Below, one piece after another: positions 14,683 through 20,680 of a stretch of 20,680 bases of DNA. How positions within the stretch are numbered: the first letter of the stretch is position 1; the number at the start of each line of letters is the position of its first letter. The stretch is from JBMNNU01 sp050942695. Its GTDB lineage: Bacteria > Chloroflexota > UBA6077. The notes under the pieces were generated by a model that searched no databases, had not been told where the DNA came from, and saw only the letters and a program-made list of their open reading frames with translations. The stretch is from assembly GCA_050942695.1 (NCBI GenBank), contig JBMNNU010000019.1, forward strand, positions 1-20,680, in the 5' to 3' direction. The position numbers and the translations under genes are program-made.

Positions 14683-15637
14683 TACTCTCTTCTCCTTTGT
14701 CCGGAATAACGATGGATACTCGAAGTACAGTTCCCTTTCCGGCTTCAGATTCCAAGGAAAAGTCATCAGCGCAGTTTTTAATATTGTTGAGGCCCATACC
14801 GGCGCCAAAGCCCAACTCCCTTATCCAGTCCGGTGCCGTCGAGAACCCTGGTGTCAAAGCGGCATCGAGGTCGTCGATCCCAGGACCGTCATCTTCTGTC
14901 TCGATCAGCAACTGTGTGGGGGAGATCTCCGCCCTGAGCCAGCCCCCCTGGAGCGTATGAATTGCCAGGTTCATCTCAGCCTCGTAAGCAGTAATACCTG
15001 CCCGGCGCACGATCTTGGGATCCATCCCCAGACCTTCTAGAACCCTTTTTATCCTTGTCGCAGCGGCTCCAGCGTTGTCAAGGTCTCCAGAAGCGACCTG
15101 ATAGCGCAGAGCAATGGTAGTCTCATCGGATATCAACTCGTCCAGGTGAAAATGGCGGCGATATCGTCGTTGTTCAGTATCTCTGTACAGTGCATCCAAA
15201 ATACGGACAACTTTATTCATGATGTCTCCGGGAGTGACGATACCCACCAGGTTACCGGCTCGATCCACCACCGGCAGGCGGCCGACTTTGAATGTTGCAA
15301 ATCTGTTAATGGCGTGCACCGCCGCCTCTTCGGCTTTAACGGTGAATACGTCCTTTGTCATCCAATCGCTTACTGTTGCGTTGGTAGCACCTAACTCTAA
15401 CCACCGGATAACATCCTCCACGGACACGATCCCAACCAACGCATCGCCAATGACGACCGGGACTCCTGAAATGCGGCGAAATCGCATCAACTCCTTGGCC
15501 TGCCTCATAGAGGCGTCGGGGATCACGGTAATTACTGGGCGCGTCATTATCTCCTCGACGCGCAGCTCATACATCAACTCCTGGATCTTCGTTATCTCCG
15601 ACTCGGCCGAGGATAGATTCCTCCCCTTGCTTTTCAA
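14669..15637 (-). CDS. CBS-pair protein with C-terminal histidine-kinase-like (anti-sigma type) ATPase domain
   Basis: Predicted 322 aa from a TTG at 15637, which has GGAG 7 nt upstream and lies 28 nt after the preceding stop. An ATG at 15724 would extend it by 29 residues into the upstream gene. Two CBS domains follow: VEEIMTRPVITVIP to VGIVSVEDVIRWL, then VSDWMTKDVFTV to LVGIVTPGDIMNKVV. The C-terminal half is a GHKL ATPase of the anti-sigma (RsbW-like) type, with MNLAIHTLQGG, ETEDDGPGIDD and GFGAGMGLNNIK. CBS pairs usually bind adenosyl nucleotides, so a link between cell energy state and an ATP-dependent switch is plausible, but the target is not known. It sits between two DRTGG genes. 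Confidence 0.88.
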   Translation of the reverse strand: MKSKGRNLSSAESEITKIQELMYELRVEEIMTRPVITVIPDASMRQAKELMRFRRISGVPVVIGDALVGIVSVEDVIRWLELGATNATVSDWMTKDVFTVKAEEAAVHAINRFATFKVGRLPVVDRAGNLVGIVTPGDIMNKVVRILDALYRDTEQRRYRRHFHLDELISDETTIALRYQVASGDLDNAGAAATRIKRVLEGLGMDPKIVRRAGITAYEAEMNLAIHTLQGGWLRAEISPTQLLIETEDDGPGIDDLDAALTPGFSTAPDWIRELGFGAGMGLNNIKNCADDFSLESEAGKGTVLRVSIVIPDKGEESNDDG

Positions 15638-15665
15638 TGTCTCGCTCCGAATCAGTCCTGATTGG

Positions 15666-16022
15666 TTAACTTTGCTGGTTAGAGTAACCTCTAAGTCCTG
15701 CTTCGTAAAGCCGCCCGCACGCATCGAACATGATGAGCGAGGTCCGCAGAATAGGGATTCCCGCTTCGACTCCGAGCCGCTCTGTTTCCGGGAGCGCCTT
15801 CTTGCCACGTACCAGCACGACGGCTACGACTCCGGCGACTTCAGCGGTCCTTATCACCTGAGGTGTCGTCAGGCCGGTAAGTAATAGGACTCCTGGTCTA
15901 GCGAAACTCAACACGTCGCTCATCAGGTCGGCACCGAAAGCAGATGTAACTTCCAGATTCGGATCGTACCGGGGAGATAACGGCTCCGCCTTAAGGAGTC
16001 GGGCTATTTCACCGAGGCGCAT
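15666..16022 (-). CDS. DRTGG-domain protein (first copy)
   Basis: 118-aa protein similar in style to the second DRTGG protein downstream. Visible parts: MRLGEIARLLKAEPL, a SAFGADLMSDVLSFARPGVLLLTGL core and VVAVVLVRGKKALPE. ATG 16022 has GGAGG 8 nt upstream; the open frame extends to 16073 but without comparable support. Its start overlaps the end of the frame-shifted upstream gene by 14 nt, a normal sign of translational coupling. Function unknown. Confidence 0.84.
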   Translation of the reverse strand: MRLGEIARLLKAEPLSPRYDPNLEVTSAFGADLMSDVLSFARPGVLLLTGLTTPQVIRTAEVAGVVAVVLVRGKKALPETERLGVEAGIPILRTSLIMFDACGRLYEAGLRGYSNQQS

Positions 16023-16484
16023 CGTTTTCCCTCCAAGAAAAAGGATCGGACTCGTTCCATCCTGTCCGTTCAAGAGGGTACCGCGTTGCCTTGGTGACGC
16101 CTGCCCTTACTGCAGCCGTTAAAGGTGGAGTAGGGGTTGCGGAGGCAGTACCGCAGATGGAGGAAACCTCAGGGGTGGTAGCTACCCATTGGGTGCCACT
16201 TGGGGAATTGTTTTCTACAGCTTCAACAACCACTTTTTTACGATTCAACTGTTTCACCACCACTGGAGTTTCTGCCGGACTCGACACCGACTGCCCGCCA
16301 TCAGGTTTCCGTGGGGCCGTCTTTCGAAATGGGAGAGTAATTCGGTTGGATTTCCCTTTCTCCTCATAATGAGCCAGCTCCTTAGGAAACCCAGACTTCC
16401 GCAACACGACGTACAGGTGCCATCGTCGGCACGCTCTACCGCGCCCCGTTGCTGCGGACTCACCTCCCGGATACCTTCCGACAT
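16009..16484 (-). CDS. Unrecognised small protein with a -1 frame change (frameshifted or programmed)
   Basis: First gene of operon 2. Two overlapping frames each look coding for only part of the region. The 5' frame from ATG 16484 (MSEGIREV..., with Cys at 24, 27 and 28 in GTCTSCC) degenerates after about residue 33. The 3' frame (from FPKELAHYEEKG to stop at 16009) runs into the next gene's start with normal coupling. They join by a -1 shift at G-GGT-TTC on the minus strand (about 16388-16394), a heptamer of X-XXY-YYZ form, giving a product of about 158 aa. The C-terminal 60 residues are Pro/Thr/Ser-rich. The family is not recognised. A sequencing error, real mutation or programmed frameshift are all possible. 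No clear ribosome site precedes the ATG. The long open frame to 16542 would begin inside the terminator and is less likely. Confidence 0.45.
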
Positions 16485-16511
16485 TGTGAAACATAGCACA
16501 AATTAGGCCGT

Positions 16512-16557
16512 AAAAAAAGCCCAGCGACATTGGAAGTTTCAAACCATTATCGCTGGG
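16512..16557 (-). terminator. Intrinsic terminator in the leader of operon 2
   Basis: On the minus strand CCCAGCGA (16557-16550) pairs perfectly with TCGCTGGG (16527-16520), with further partial pairing inside (AATGG/CCAAT-like), and a run of seven T (16518-16512) follows. This is a good Rho-independent terminator. It lies downstream of a near-consensus promoter and upstream of the first gene of operon 2, so it either makes a short RNA of about 95 nt or acts as an attenuator. Confidence 0.8.
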
Positions 16558-16567
16558 ACCCTTCGTG

Positions 16568-16601
16568 AGCCCTATCTGGCTACTTCACCAGCATTGGTGA
16601 A
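16568..16601 (-). promoter_or_regulatory. Candidate ANTAR-recognised dual hairpin in the operon 2 leader
   Basis: Hairpin P1: stem TTCACC/GGTGAA (16601-16596 with 16589-16584) and hexaloop AATGCT, with A at position 1 and G at position 4 as described for ANTAR target hairpins. Two nt later comes P2: 4-bp stem AGCC/GGCT (16581-16578 with 16571-16568) and hexaloop AGATAG, with A1 but U instead of G at position 4. The pair sits between promoter and terminator and next to genes for an ANTAR regulator. As DNA, P1 is also an 18-bp palindrome that could bind a repressor. Confidence 0.5.
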
Positions 16602-16612
16602 ACGGTACCGCC

Positions 16613-16640
16613 ATTATACACCCAGCAAACTGGATGTCAA
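16613..16640 (-). promoter_or_regulatory. Consensus sigma70-type promoter for the operon 2 leader
   Basis: TTGACA (16635-16640) and TATAAT (16613-16618) are both perfect matches, spaced by 16 bp, and a T/A-rich tract (A-run on the minus strand, 16647-16655) lies upstream like an UP element. The predicted start is near 16606. This is the strongest promoter in the window; such a strong promoter ahead of a terminator points to control at termination. Confidence 0.8.
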
Positions 16641-16653
16641 CGATTCTTTTTTT

Positions 16654-17235
16654 TTACAACATCCTATCTGCCATGATTATCGCCTGGGCGATTTCCGCAA
16701 GCTTCTTGTTTTCGTTCTGGCTCTGGATCTGCATCCGCCGGAACGCCTCTGCCTCCGATAGATTACGTCGCTCCATCAGGATGCCTTTAGCTCGCTCTAT
16801 CAGCTTGCGGGTCTCAAGGGCCTCTTTCAGGTCGCTTATGCCCTTAGTGAGGTCCTGGAACTCTCGGAACCGGGACTTGGCCAAGAGTATGGCTGGCAGC
16901 AGGTCCTCCTCGGAGATAGGCTTCATCAGATATGAGAACACGCCCGCCTCGATAGCCCTTTCCGCCAGGGTCCGCTCGCTGTAAGCGGTAACCACGATAA
17001 CCGGTATGGGATATTGAGCTGCTATCTGTTTGGCAGCCTCCAATCCGTCCATTTCCGGCATTTTAATGTCCAGTATGGCCAGATCGGGTTTCAGACGGAT
17101 CACCAGGTCCACCGCCTGTCTGCCGTTTAGCGCCTCTCCCACTACCTGGAGTCCCAACGCTTCCAATTGAGCCTTCAAGCTCATCAGCCGGATGCTCTCA
17201 TCATCAGCTATAACTACCCGCATAGTATCCATCAT
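16654..17235 (-). CDS. Response regulator with REC and RNA-binding ANTAR domains
   Basis: 193-aa two-component regulator of the EutV/AmiR/PdtaR class, which binds RNA hairpins and prevents transcription termination. Receiver domain: acidic pair D11/D12, phospho-acceptor D56 in LAILDIKMPEMDG, VVTAYSE with the conserved Thr, and the Lys in YLMKPI. After a short linker the C-terminal ANTAR domain runs from about residue 135: ALETRKLIERAKGILMERR, then LSEAEAFRRMQIQSQNENKKLAEIAQAII. There is no DNA-binding domain. The ATG at 17235 overlaps the kinase stop in an ATGA, with GAGG upstream, so both are made together. Its stop lies 14 nt before the -35 box of the operon 2 promoter, making that leader the obvious candidate target. 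Confidence 0.95.
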   Translation of the reverse strand: MMDTMRVVIADDESIRLMSLKAQLEALGLQVVGEALNGRQAVDLVIRLKPDLAILDIKMPEMDGLEAAKQIAAQYPIPVIVVTAYSERTLAERAIEAGVFSYLMKPISEEDLLPAILLAKSRFREFQDLTKGISDLKEALETRKLIERAKGILMERRNLSEAEAFRRMQIQSQNENKKLAEIAQAIIMADRML

Positions 17236-18362
17236 CTTGCGAACCTCACTATTGCCGTCGTTCCCCCATTGGAAACCAGGTCCAGAGTTCCGTTTAAATC
17301 TTTAGTTACCAAGGTTCTAACTATCTGAAGACCGAGATTCGAGCTGGTTTCCACGTCAAAATCCTCCGTCAAGCCCTTCCCGTTATCGCGAACCGACACT
17401 CGCACCTCACCGGCCGCCTCTTGGAGTGAGACCAGCAAAGTCCCACCTTTACCATCAAAGGCGTGCTCCAGCGCGTTGTTCACCAGCTCTGTCATAACCA
17501 GGGCGAGCGCGGTCGCCTGCTTGGAGGGCAAAAGGATCGGCTCTCCCTGAACAATGACGTTCACCTTTTTCTCGCTGCCGATCATGCCTCTGACGCAATT
17601 TTCAGCTATCATCTCCGCCAGCTCTTTGATATCGGCTACCCTCACGTTCTCGTTGGAGAGAAGCTCGTGGACCGCTGCAATACTCCGCACTCGGGCGATA
17701 CTCTCCTTGAGCGCAACCTCTGTAGATATCTTCCTGCCACTATGAATCTCGAGGGTGAGCAGATCCGCGATGGTCTGGAGGTTGTTCTTGATCCGGTGAT
17801 GCATCTCCTGTATCAGGACCGTCAACTGCCGGTTTGTCGACTCCAGATCCATCTGACTGCGCCGGATGATGCGAGCCCGCTCCTCAAGATACGACTCAGA
17901 GGTCACCAGCATCTGGTGATCCAGAGCTTCGTTGATAATGTCCTCTGCCTTGAGGATATCCTGGGGGAAGGCTATCCACATCCGACGGCGCAGCATCCTC
18001 TCCACGCCGTTGAGGGTGGCTAGTCGAAAGAGAGAAGCCGCCCTCAGTATCTCATATAGCGGGATACCTCTCTCCAGATGCAGTGCTGCCATCTCACGCC
18101 CCGTTCCTAGCAGTTCCGCCATTACCTTGTCGCGTTCTTCCTGCGTTCGGGCACGGAGCAATCGTACCATGTACTTGAGATTATTCGTCCCCCACGCGCG
18201 CATCTCGCGAAGCAGGGGTAAATAGCTGGGCATCGTCGCTTGGAGGCGACTGGTCCAGGTGTCGATAATTTGAAGGGCGCTGGCCTCCAGATAGTCGGCA
18301 GTGGTGTTCAGAGCATGGCGAACGAGGGATTCACCCAAGCGACGGAATAACCCGGATAGCAT
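17232..18362 (-). CDS. Soluble sensor histidine kinase, HisKA_2/EutW-PdtaS type
   Basis: 376-aa cytoplasmic kinase, no signal peptide or membrane segment. Residues 1 to about 150 form a helical sensor domain resembling the RsbRD N-terminal type (LREMRAWGTNNLKYMVRLL, LHLERGIPLYEILRAAS); the ligand is unknown. A coiled segment (about 155-182) leads to the HisKA_2 motif QEMHHRIKNNLQTIADLL (185-202; phospho-acceptor one of H188/H189). Then the ATPase: N-box TELVNNALEHAF (291-302), G1 DNGKG (326-330) and G2 NLGLQIV. HisKA_2 kinases are the usual partners of ANTAR regulators, and the next gene, coupled by ATGA, is one. A GAGG site precedes the ATG. Confidence 0.94.
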   Translation of the reverse strand: MLSGLFRRLGESLVRHALNTTADYLEASALQIIDTWTSRLQATMPSYLPLLREMRAWGTNNLKYMVRLLRARTQEERDKVMAELLGTGREMAALHLERGIPLYEILRAASLFRLATLNGVERMLRRRMWIAFPQDILKAEDIINEALDHQMLVTSESYLEERARIIRRSQMDLESTNRQLTVLIQEMHHRIKNNLQTIADLLTLEIHSGRKISTEVALKESIARVRSIAAVHELLSNENVRVADIKELAEMIAENCVRGMIGSEKKVNVIVQGEPILLPSKQATALALVMTELVNNALEHAFDGKGGTLLVSLQEAAGEVRVSVRDNGKGLTEDFDVETSSNLGLQIVRTLVTKDLNGTLDLVSNGGTTAIVRFAR

Positions 18363-18404
18363 CTACTTAACGCCTCGGTCCTGGAGACTATTACCATAGA
18401 AAGC

Positions 18405-18433
18405 AGTTTACCTGCTATGTGATTGACGGTCAA
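18405..18433 (-). promoter_or_regulatory. Promoter for the kinase-ANTAR operon
   Basis: TTGACC (18428-18433, 5/6) and TAAACT (18405-18410, 4/6) are separated by 17 bp. The -35 box overlaps the stop codon of the upstream glycosyltransferase gene, so the two-component genes can be transcribed separately from the sugar genes. Confidence 0.5.
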
Positions 18434-19209
18434 GAAAAATTGCAGCGATCAGCAGTAGAGATCGAGCTTAACTCGACATAAGTCTTGAACTCGTAGTAGG
18501 CGAGGGTCGCTGAGAGTAGGAGCCCGATAAAACCTTCCTTGTATCCCTTTAATTGGATGTACCTCCTCCAGAACTCCCTCCAGGGCTGAAGCAGGTAGTT
18601 GTGCGGGCGCGCCCTCAAGCCGCGTCGGTACCGATTGGCGGCCTCAAACGATGCATATCTCCTCTGCCGATCAAGAAACTCGGAGAAGGTGGCGTAGTTA
18701 TAGTGGATGAAGGGATTATCCAGATAGCCTGCCTCTCCCTGTAGATCCACAAGCTCGTGGACGATACGGTCTTCTCGATAACGCGCCCGCGATTTTTTTA
18801 GCAATCGAAGCTGGTAATCAGGACTCCACCCGGCATTTCTTATCCATCTCCCAAAGATGATATTACGCCGAGGGATCCAGTATCCAACCTCAATTCTATT
18901 CGAAGCGGTTGTGACAGCGCGCACCTCCGCTGCAAGTTCGGGGGTTACCACCTCGTCGGCGTCTACGAAGAGCACCCACTCATCTTCGATCAGGTCGAGG
19001 GCTGTGTTGCGCTGGCGAGCGAAATCCACGAAGGTACGGCTTTCCACCTTAGCGCCAAGGCTCGACGCGATGCTGCCTGTGGAGTCGATCGTCCTGTCGT
19101 CTAGCACGACGAGCAGCGAATCGGTCCATAAAAGGCTATTTAAGCACCTAGCTATTGTCGCCTCGGCGTCTCTGGCTATTACTGCTCCGCATACACTTGC
19201 CAACGACAT
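18430..19209 (-). CDS. Family 2 glycosyltransferase (WaaE/KdtX-like)
   Basis: 259-aa GT-A fold enzyme that should transfer a sugar from a nucleotide-sugar during surface polysaccharide or glycan synthesis. Seen: an N-terminal VIARDAEATIARCLNSL, VVLDDRTIDSTGSIA, RNTALDLIEDEWVLFVDADEVV containing the metal-binding D-x-D, then the WSPDYQLRLLKKSRARY and VHELVDLQG segments typical of the WaaE-like branch. An in-frame TGA lies just upstream of the ATG, which fixes the N-terminus; the ribosome site is poor. It starts 51 nt after the next glycosyltransferase and is probably co-transcribed with it. The acceptor is unknown. Confidence 0.9.
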   Translation of the reverse strand: MSLASVCGAVIARDAEATIARCLNSLLWTDSLLVVLDDRTIDSTGSIASSLGAKVESRTFVDFARQRNTALDLIEDEWVLFVDADEVVTPELAAEVRAVTTASNRIEVGYWIPRRNIIFGRWIRNAGWSPDYQLRLLKKSRARYREDRIVHELVDLQGEAGYLDNPFIHYNYATFSEFLDRQRRYASFEAANRYRRGLRARPHNYLLQPWREFWRRYIQLKGYKEGFIGLLLSATLAYYEFKTYVELSSISTADRCNFS

Positions 19210-19260
19210 ACCCCATCAAAATGAACAGCGTGCCATCATCGTCTTCTTTGTGATCGTGTG

Positions 19261-20211
19261 CTACATATTCCAAATAGCGCGATACGCTCGCAGTCTGGAA
19301 TCCAGCTCGTCTCGGGTGATTACTCCCCTCAGCGCCAACCATTGAGCCCGAACCCACTCTTTCGCTAGCCCCAACCTGGTAATTGCCCTGTGGCCCCATA
19401 GGAAGCGGCTGGAGTAGTGCTTCCTGAACAGATAGTAGCGGCTGCGGTGCAGCTCGACCAGCATATCCTCCCTGAACTGGCTGGTACTTTGAGCAACGTG
19501 GTGCACGATCCTGGCCGAAGGGACCTGGTAGATATGCCATCCGCGTTTTCTCGCTCGGATGCACCAGTCCACCTCCTCACAGTACATGAAAAATGACTCG
19601 TCCAGCAGCCCGATATCGTCCAGGGCTTCGCGCCGGATCATCATTGCCGCCCCTAGAGGGTGGTCGATAGGAAAAGGGCTGCTGTCCTCGGGTACCCTGT
19701 AGCGCCCGTTCCAACGGGAATTGATCAACCTGTGATTCAGCGGAAAGAAGTCGAAGAAGCTCATCCAGAGGGTGGGGAAACGAAAGGCGCCATGCTGAGG
19801 CTGGCCGTCGGGGAATAGCAGCGCAGGGCTGGCGGCCGCTAACTGTGGATTGCTCTGGACGAACTGTGCGAGAGCTGGGAGCGCATCCCCTACCACCTCG
19901 GTATCTGGGTTGAGTAGCATCAGTAGGTTGCCCCTGCTGGCCGTTAACCCGAGATTGGTGGCGCGAGCGAAGCCTAGATTCTCTCCCGGCAGGATCAGCT
20001 TGACGGAGGGAAACTCCCGTTCCACCATCTTCGCGCTGCCGTCCCTGGATGCGTTGTCGACGACGATCACCTCGCAACGCAGTGGCGCTTGGGTCTGAGA
20101 TATCCCTATCACTTCGTGATATGGGCTTGCAACAATCGATCTCAGACAACTTCTAAGGATGTCTCGGGTGTTGTAGGAGACGATTACTATGGAGAGTAGC
20201 GCATCCGGCAT
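19261..20211 (-). CDS. Family 2 glycosyltransferase, rhamnosyltransferase (WbbL)-like
   Basis: 316-aa GT2 enzyme, probably for cell-surface glycan assembly. Seen: SIVIVSYNTRDILRSCLRSI, EVIVVDNASRDGSAKMV, a GENLGFARATNLGL segment, LLMLLNPDTEV (D-x-D equivalent), PLGAAMMIRREALDDIGLLDE, and FFMYCEEVDWCIRARKRGW with the catalytic acidic motif, as in WbbL-type proteins. GGAG lies about 11 nt before the ATG. It is divergent from the TPP-enzyme gene across a 121-nt gap. Donor and acceptor sugars cannot be told. Confidence 0.92.
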   Translation of the reverse strand: MPDALLSIVIVSYNTRDILRSCLRSIVASPYHEVIGISQTQAPLRCEVIVVDNASRDGSAKMVEREFPSVKLILPGENLGFARATNLGLTASRGNLLMLLNPDTEVVGDALPALAQFVQSNPQLAAASPALLFPDGQPQHGAFRFPTLWMSFFDFFPLNHRLINSRWNGRYRVPEDSSPFPIDHPLGAAMMIRREALDDIGLLDESFFMYCEEVDWCIRARKRGWHIYQVPSARIVHHVAQSTSQFREDMLVELHRSRYYLFRKHYSSRFLWGHRAITRLGLAKEWVRAQWLALRGVITRDELDSRLRAYRAIWNM

Positions 20212-20332
20212 TAATCGTCGATCTCCAGGTTGGCCTCAGGAACAGCGGCATGGTAGCAAAGGGTGGTAGGGTGGTCAAGGAAGAGTCAACCGGTGTAGGA
20301 TAAGGAGCATCAATACCAAGGTAGGGAGAATC

Positions 20333-20680
20333 ATGACAACAGGGAGCGATGGCTCGTCCACTAGCAAGAGGTTGTCAGGGAAGCGAGCCTTTTTCGAGCA
20401 GCTTCTGGTTGATGGTGTCGACTGTATCTTCGGAAACCCCGGCACGACAGAGCAGGGGATCATAGACCTGCTGCCGGATTATCCTTCGATATCGTACTAT
20501 CTAGCTCTCCACGAAAGTGTGGCCGTCGGCATGGCGGATTGTTACGCGCGTGCTACCCGCAAACCTGCCCTGGTTCAACTCCACATAGCCCCTGGTCTAG
20601 GCAATGGCATAGGTATGCTTTACAACGCATACGTAGGCCACTCACCTCTGGTCGTTTATGTGGGCCAGTCCGCGTCCAGG
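20333..20680 (+). CDS. TPP-dependent enzyme, N-terminal part (acetolactate synthase / benzoylformate decarboxylase family), truncated by the window
   Basis: The only plus-strand gene; 116 residues are present and the frame runs off the right edge. It begins MTTGSDG after AGGGAG placed 6 nt upstream. The sequence carries the pyrimidine-binding TPP domain: KRAFFEQLLVDGVDCIFGNPGTTEQG..., then LALHESVAVGMADCYARAT with the Glu that activates thiamine diphosphate, and QLHIAPGLGNGIGMLYNAYVGHSPLVV. The FGNPGTTE motif and the LHIAPGLGNG segment point towards the benzoylformate decarboxylase-like branch rather than true acetolactate synthase, but the substrate cannot be fixed from this part. Confidence 0.9.
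   Translation, partial: MTTGSDGSSTSKRLSGKRAFFEQLLVDGVDCIFGNPGTTEQGIIDLLPDYPSISYYLALHESVAVGMADCYARATRKPALVQLHIAPGLGNGIGMLYNAYVGHSPLVVYVGQSASR

Noticed and set aside
16009..16542. A single 177-aa gene starting at 16542
   Set aside because: Its first 40-50 residues would be encoded by the terminator stem and U-run and look like a shadow frame; the 5' part reads better in another frame from 16484.
16584..16601. Rex-box reading of the operon 2 palindrome
   Set aside because: The arms are in the opposite order (TTCACC...GGTGAA) to the Rex consensus, and the RNA hexaloop with A1/G4 explains it better.
20275..20463. 62-aa minus-strand open frame antisense to the TPP enzyme start
   Set aside because: Antisense shadow of a well-supported plus-strand gene.

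Overview
The window reads as part of the chromosome of a strict anaerobe. Gene content (two [FeFe]-hydrogenase operons, low-potential Fe-S flavoproteins, a TPP-dependent enzyme) and GC-rich intergenic hairpins are compatible with Chloroflexota or a Firmicutes-like anaerobe. No rRNA or marker gene is present, so the phylum is an inference. Almost everything lies on the minus strand; only the partial gene at the right edge is on the plus strand.

Layout by region. 1-1730: an oligopeptide-type ABC transporter lipoprotein, flanked by hairpins. 1784-6315: hydrogenase operon 1, transcribed hydC-hydB-hydA, with a trimeric NAD-linked (probably electron-bifurcating) HydABC architecture. 6316-6942: a 627-bp non-coding stretch with a good sigma70-type promoter, two Rex-like palindromes and two hairpins. 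6943-16022, probably to 16484: hydrogenase operon 2. In transcription order it encodes a frame-shifted unknown protein, a DRTGG protein, a CBS-ATPase protein, a second DRTGG protein, a PHP phosphoesterase, HydC/NuoE, a histidine-kinase-like ATPase, an HndB-like ferredoxin, a NuoF-GltD fusion and a second [FeFe] hydrogenase. 16510-16640: a near-consensus promoter, a hairpin with an ANTAR-type hexaloop and an intrinsic terminator, forming a leader ahead of operon 2. 16654-18362: a soluble HisKA_2-type sensor kinase and a REC-ANTAR response regulator, translationally coupled. 18430-20211: two GT2 glycosyltransferases. 20333-20680: start of a TPP-dependent enzyme.

How it fits together. Both hydrogenases should exchange electrons among H2, ferredoxin and NAD(H). 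Operon 2 carries an added NfnB/GltD-like FAD module that could bring in NADP(H). The kinase-ANTAR pair sits just upstream of a leader that ends in a terminator. This suggests that operon 2 is controlled by transcription antitermination of the EutW/EutV kind, whereas operon 1 looks like a Rex (NADH/NAD+) target. This possible antitermination control of a hydrogenase/NADPH module is the most novel item in the window. It is an inference from sequence layout.
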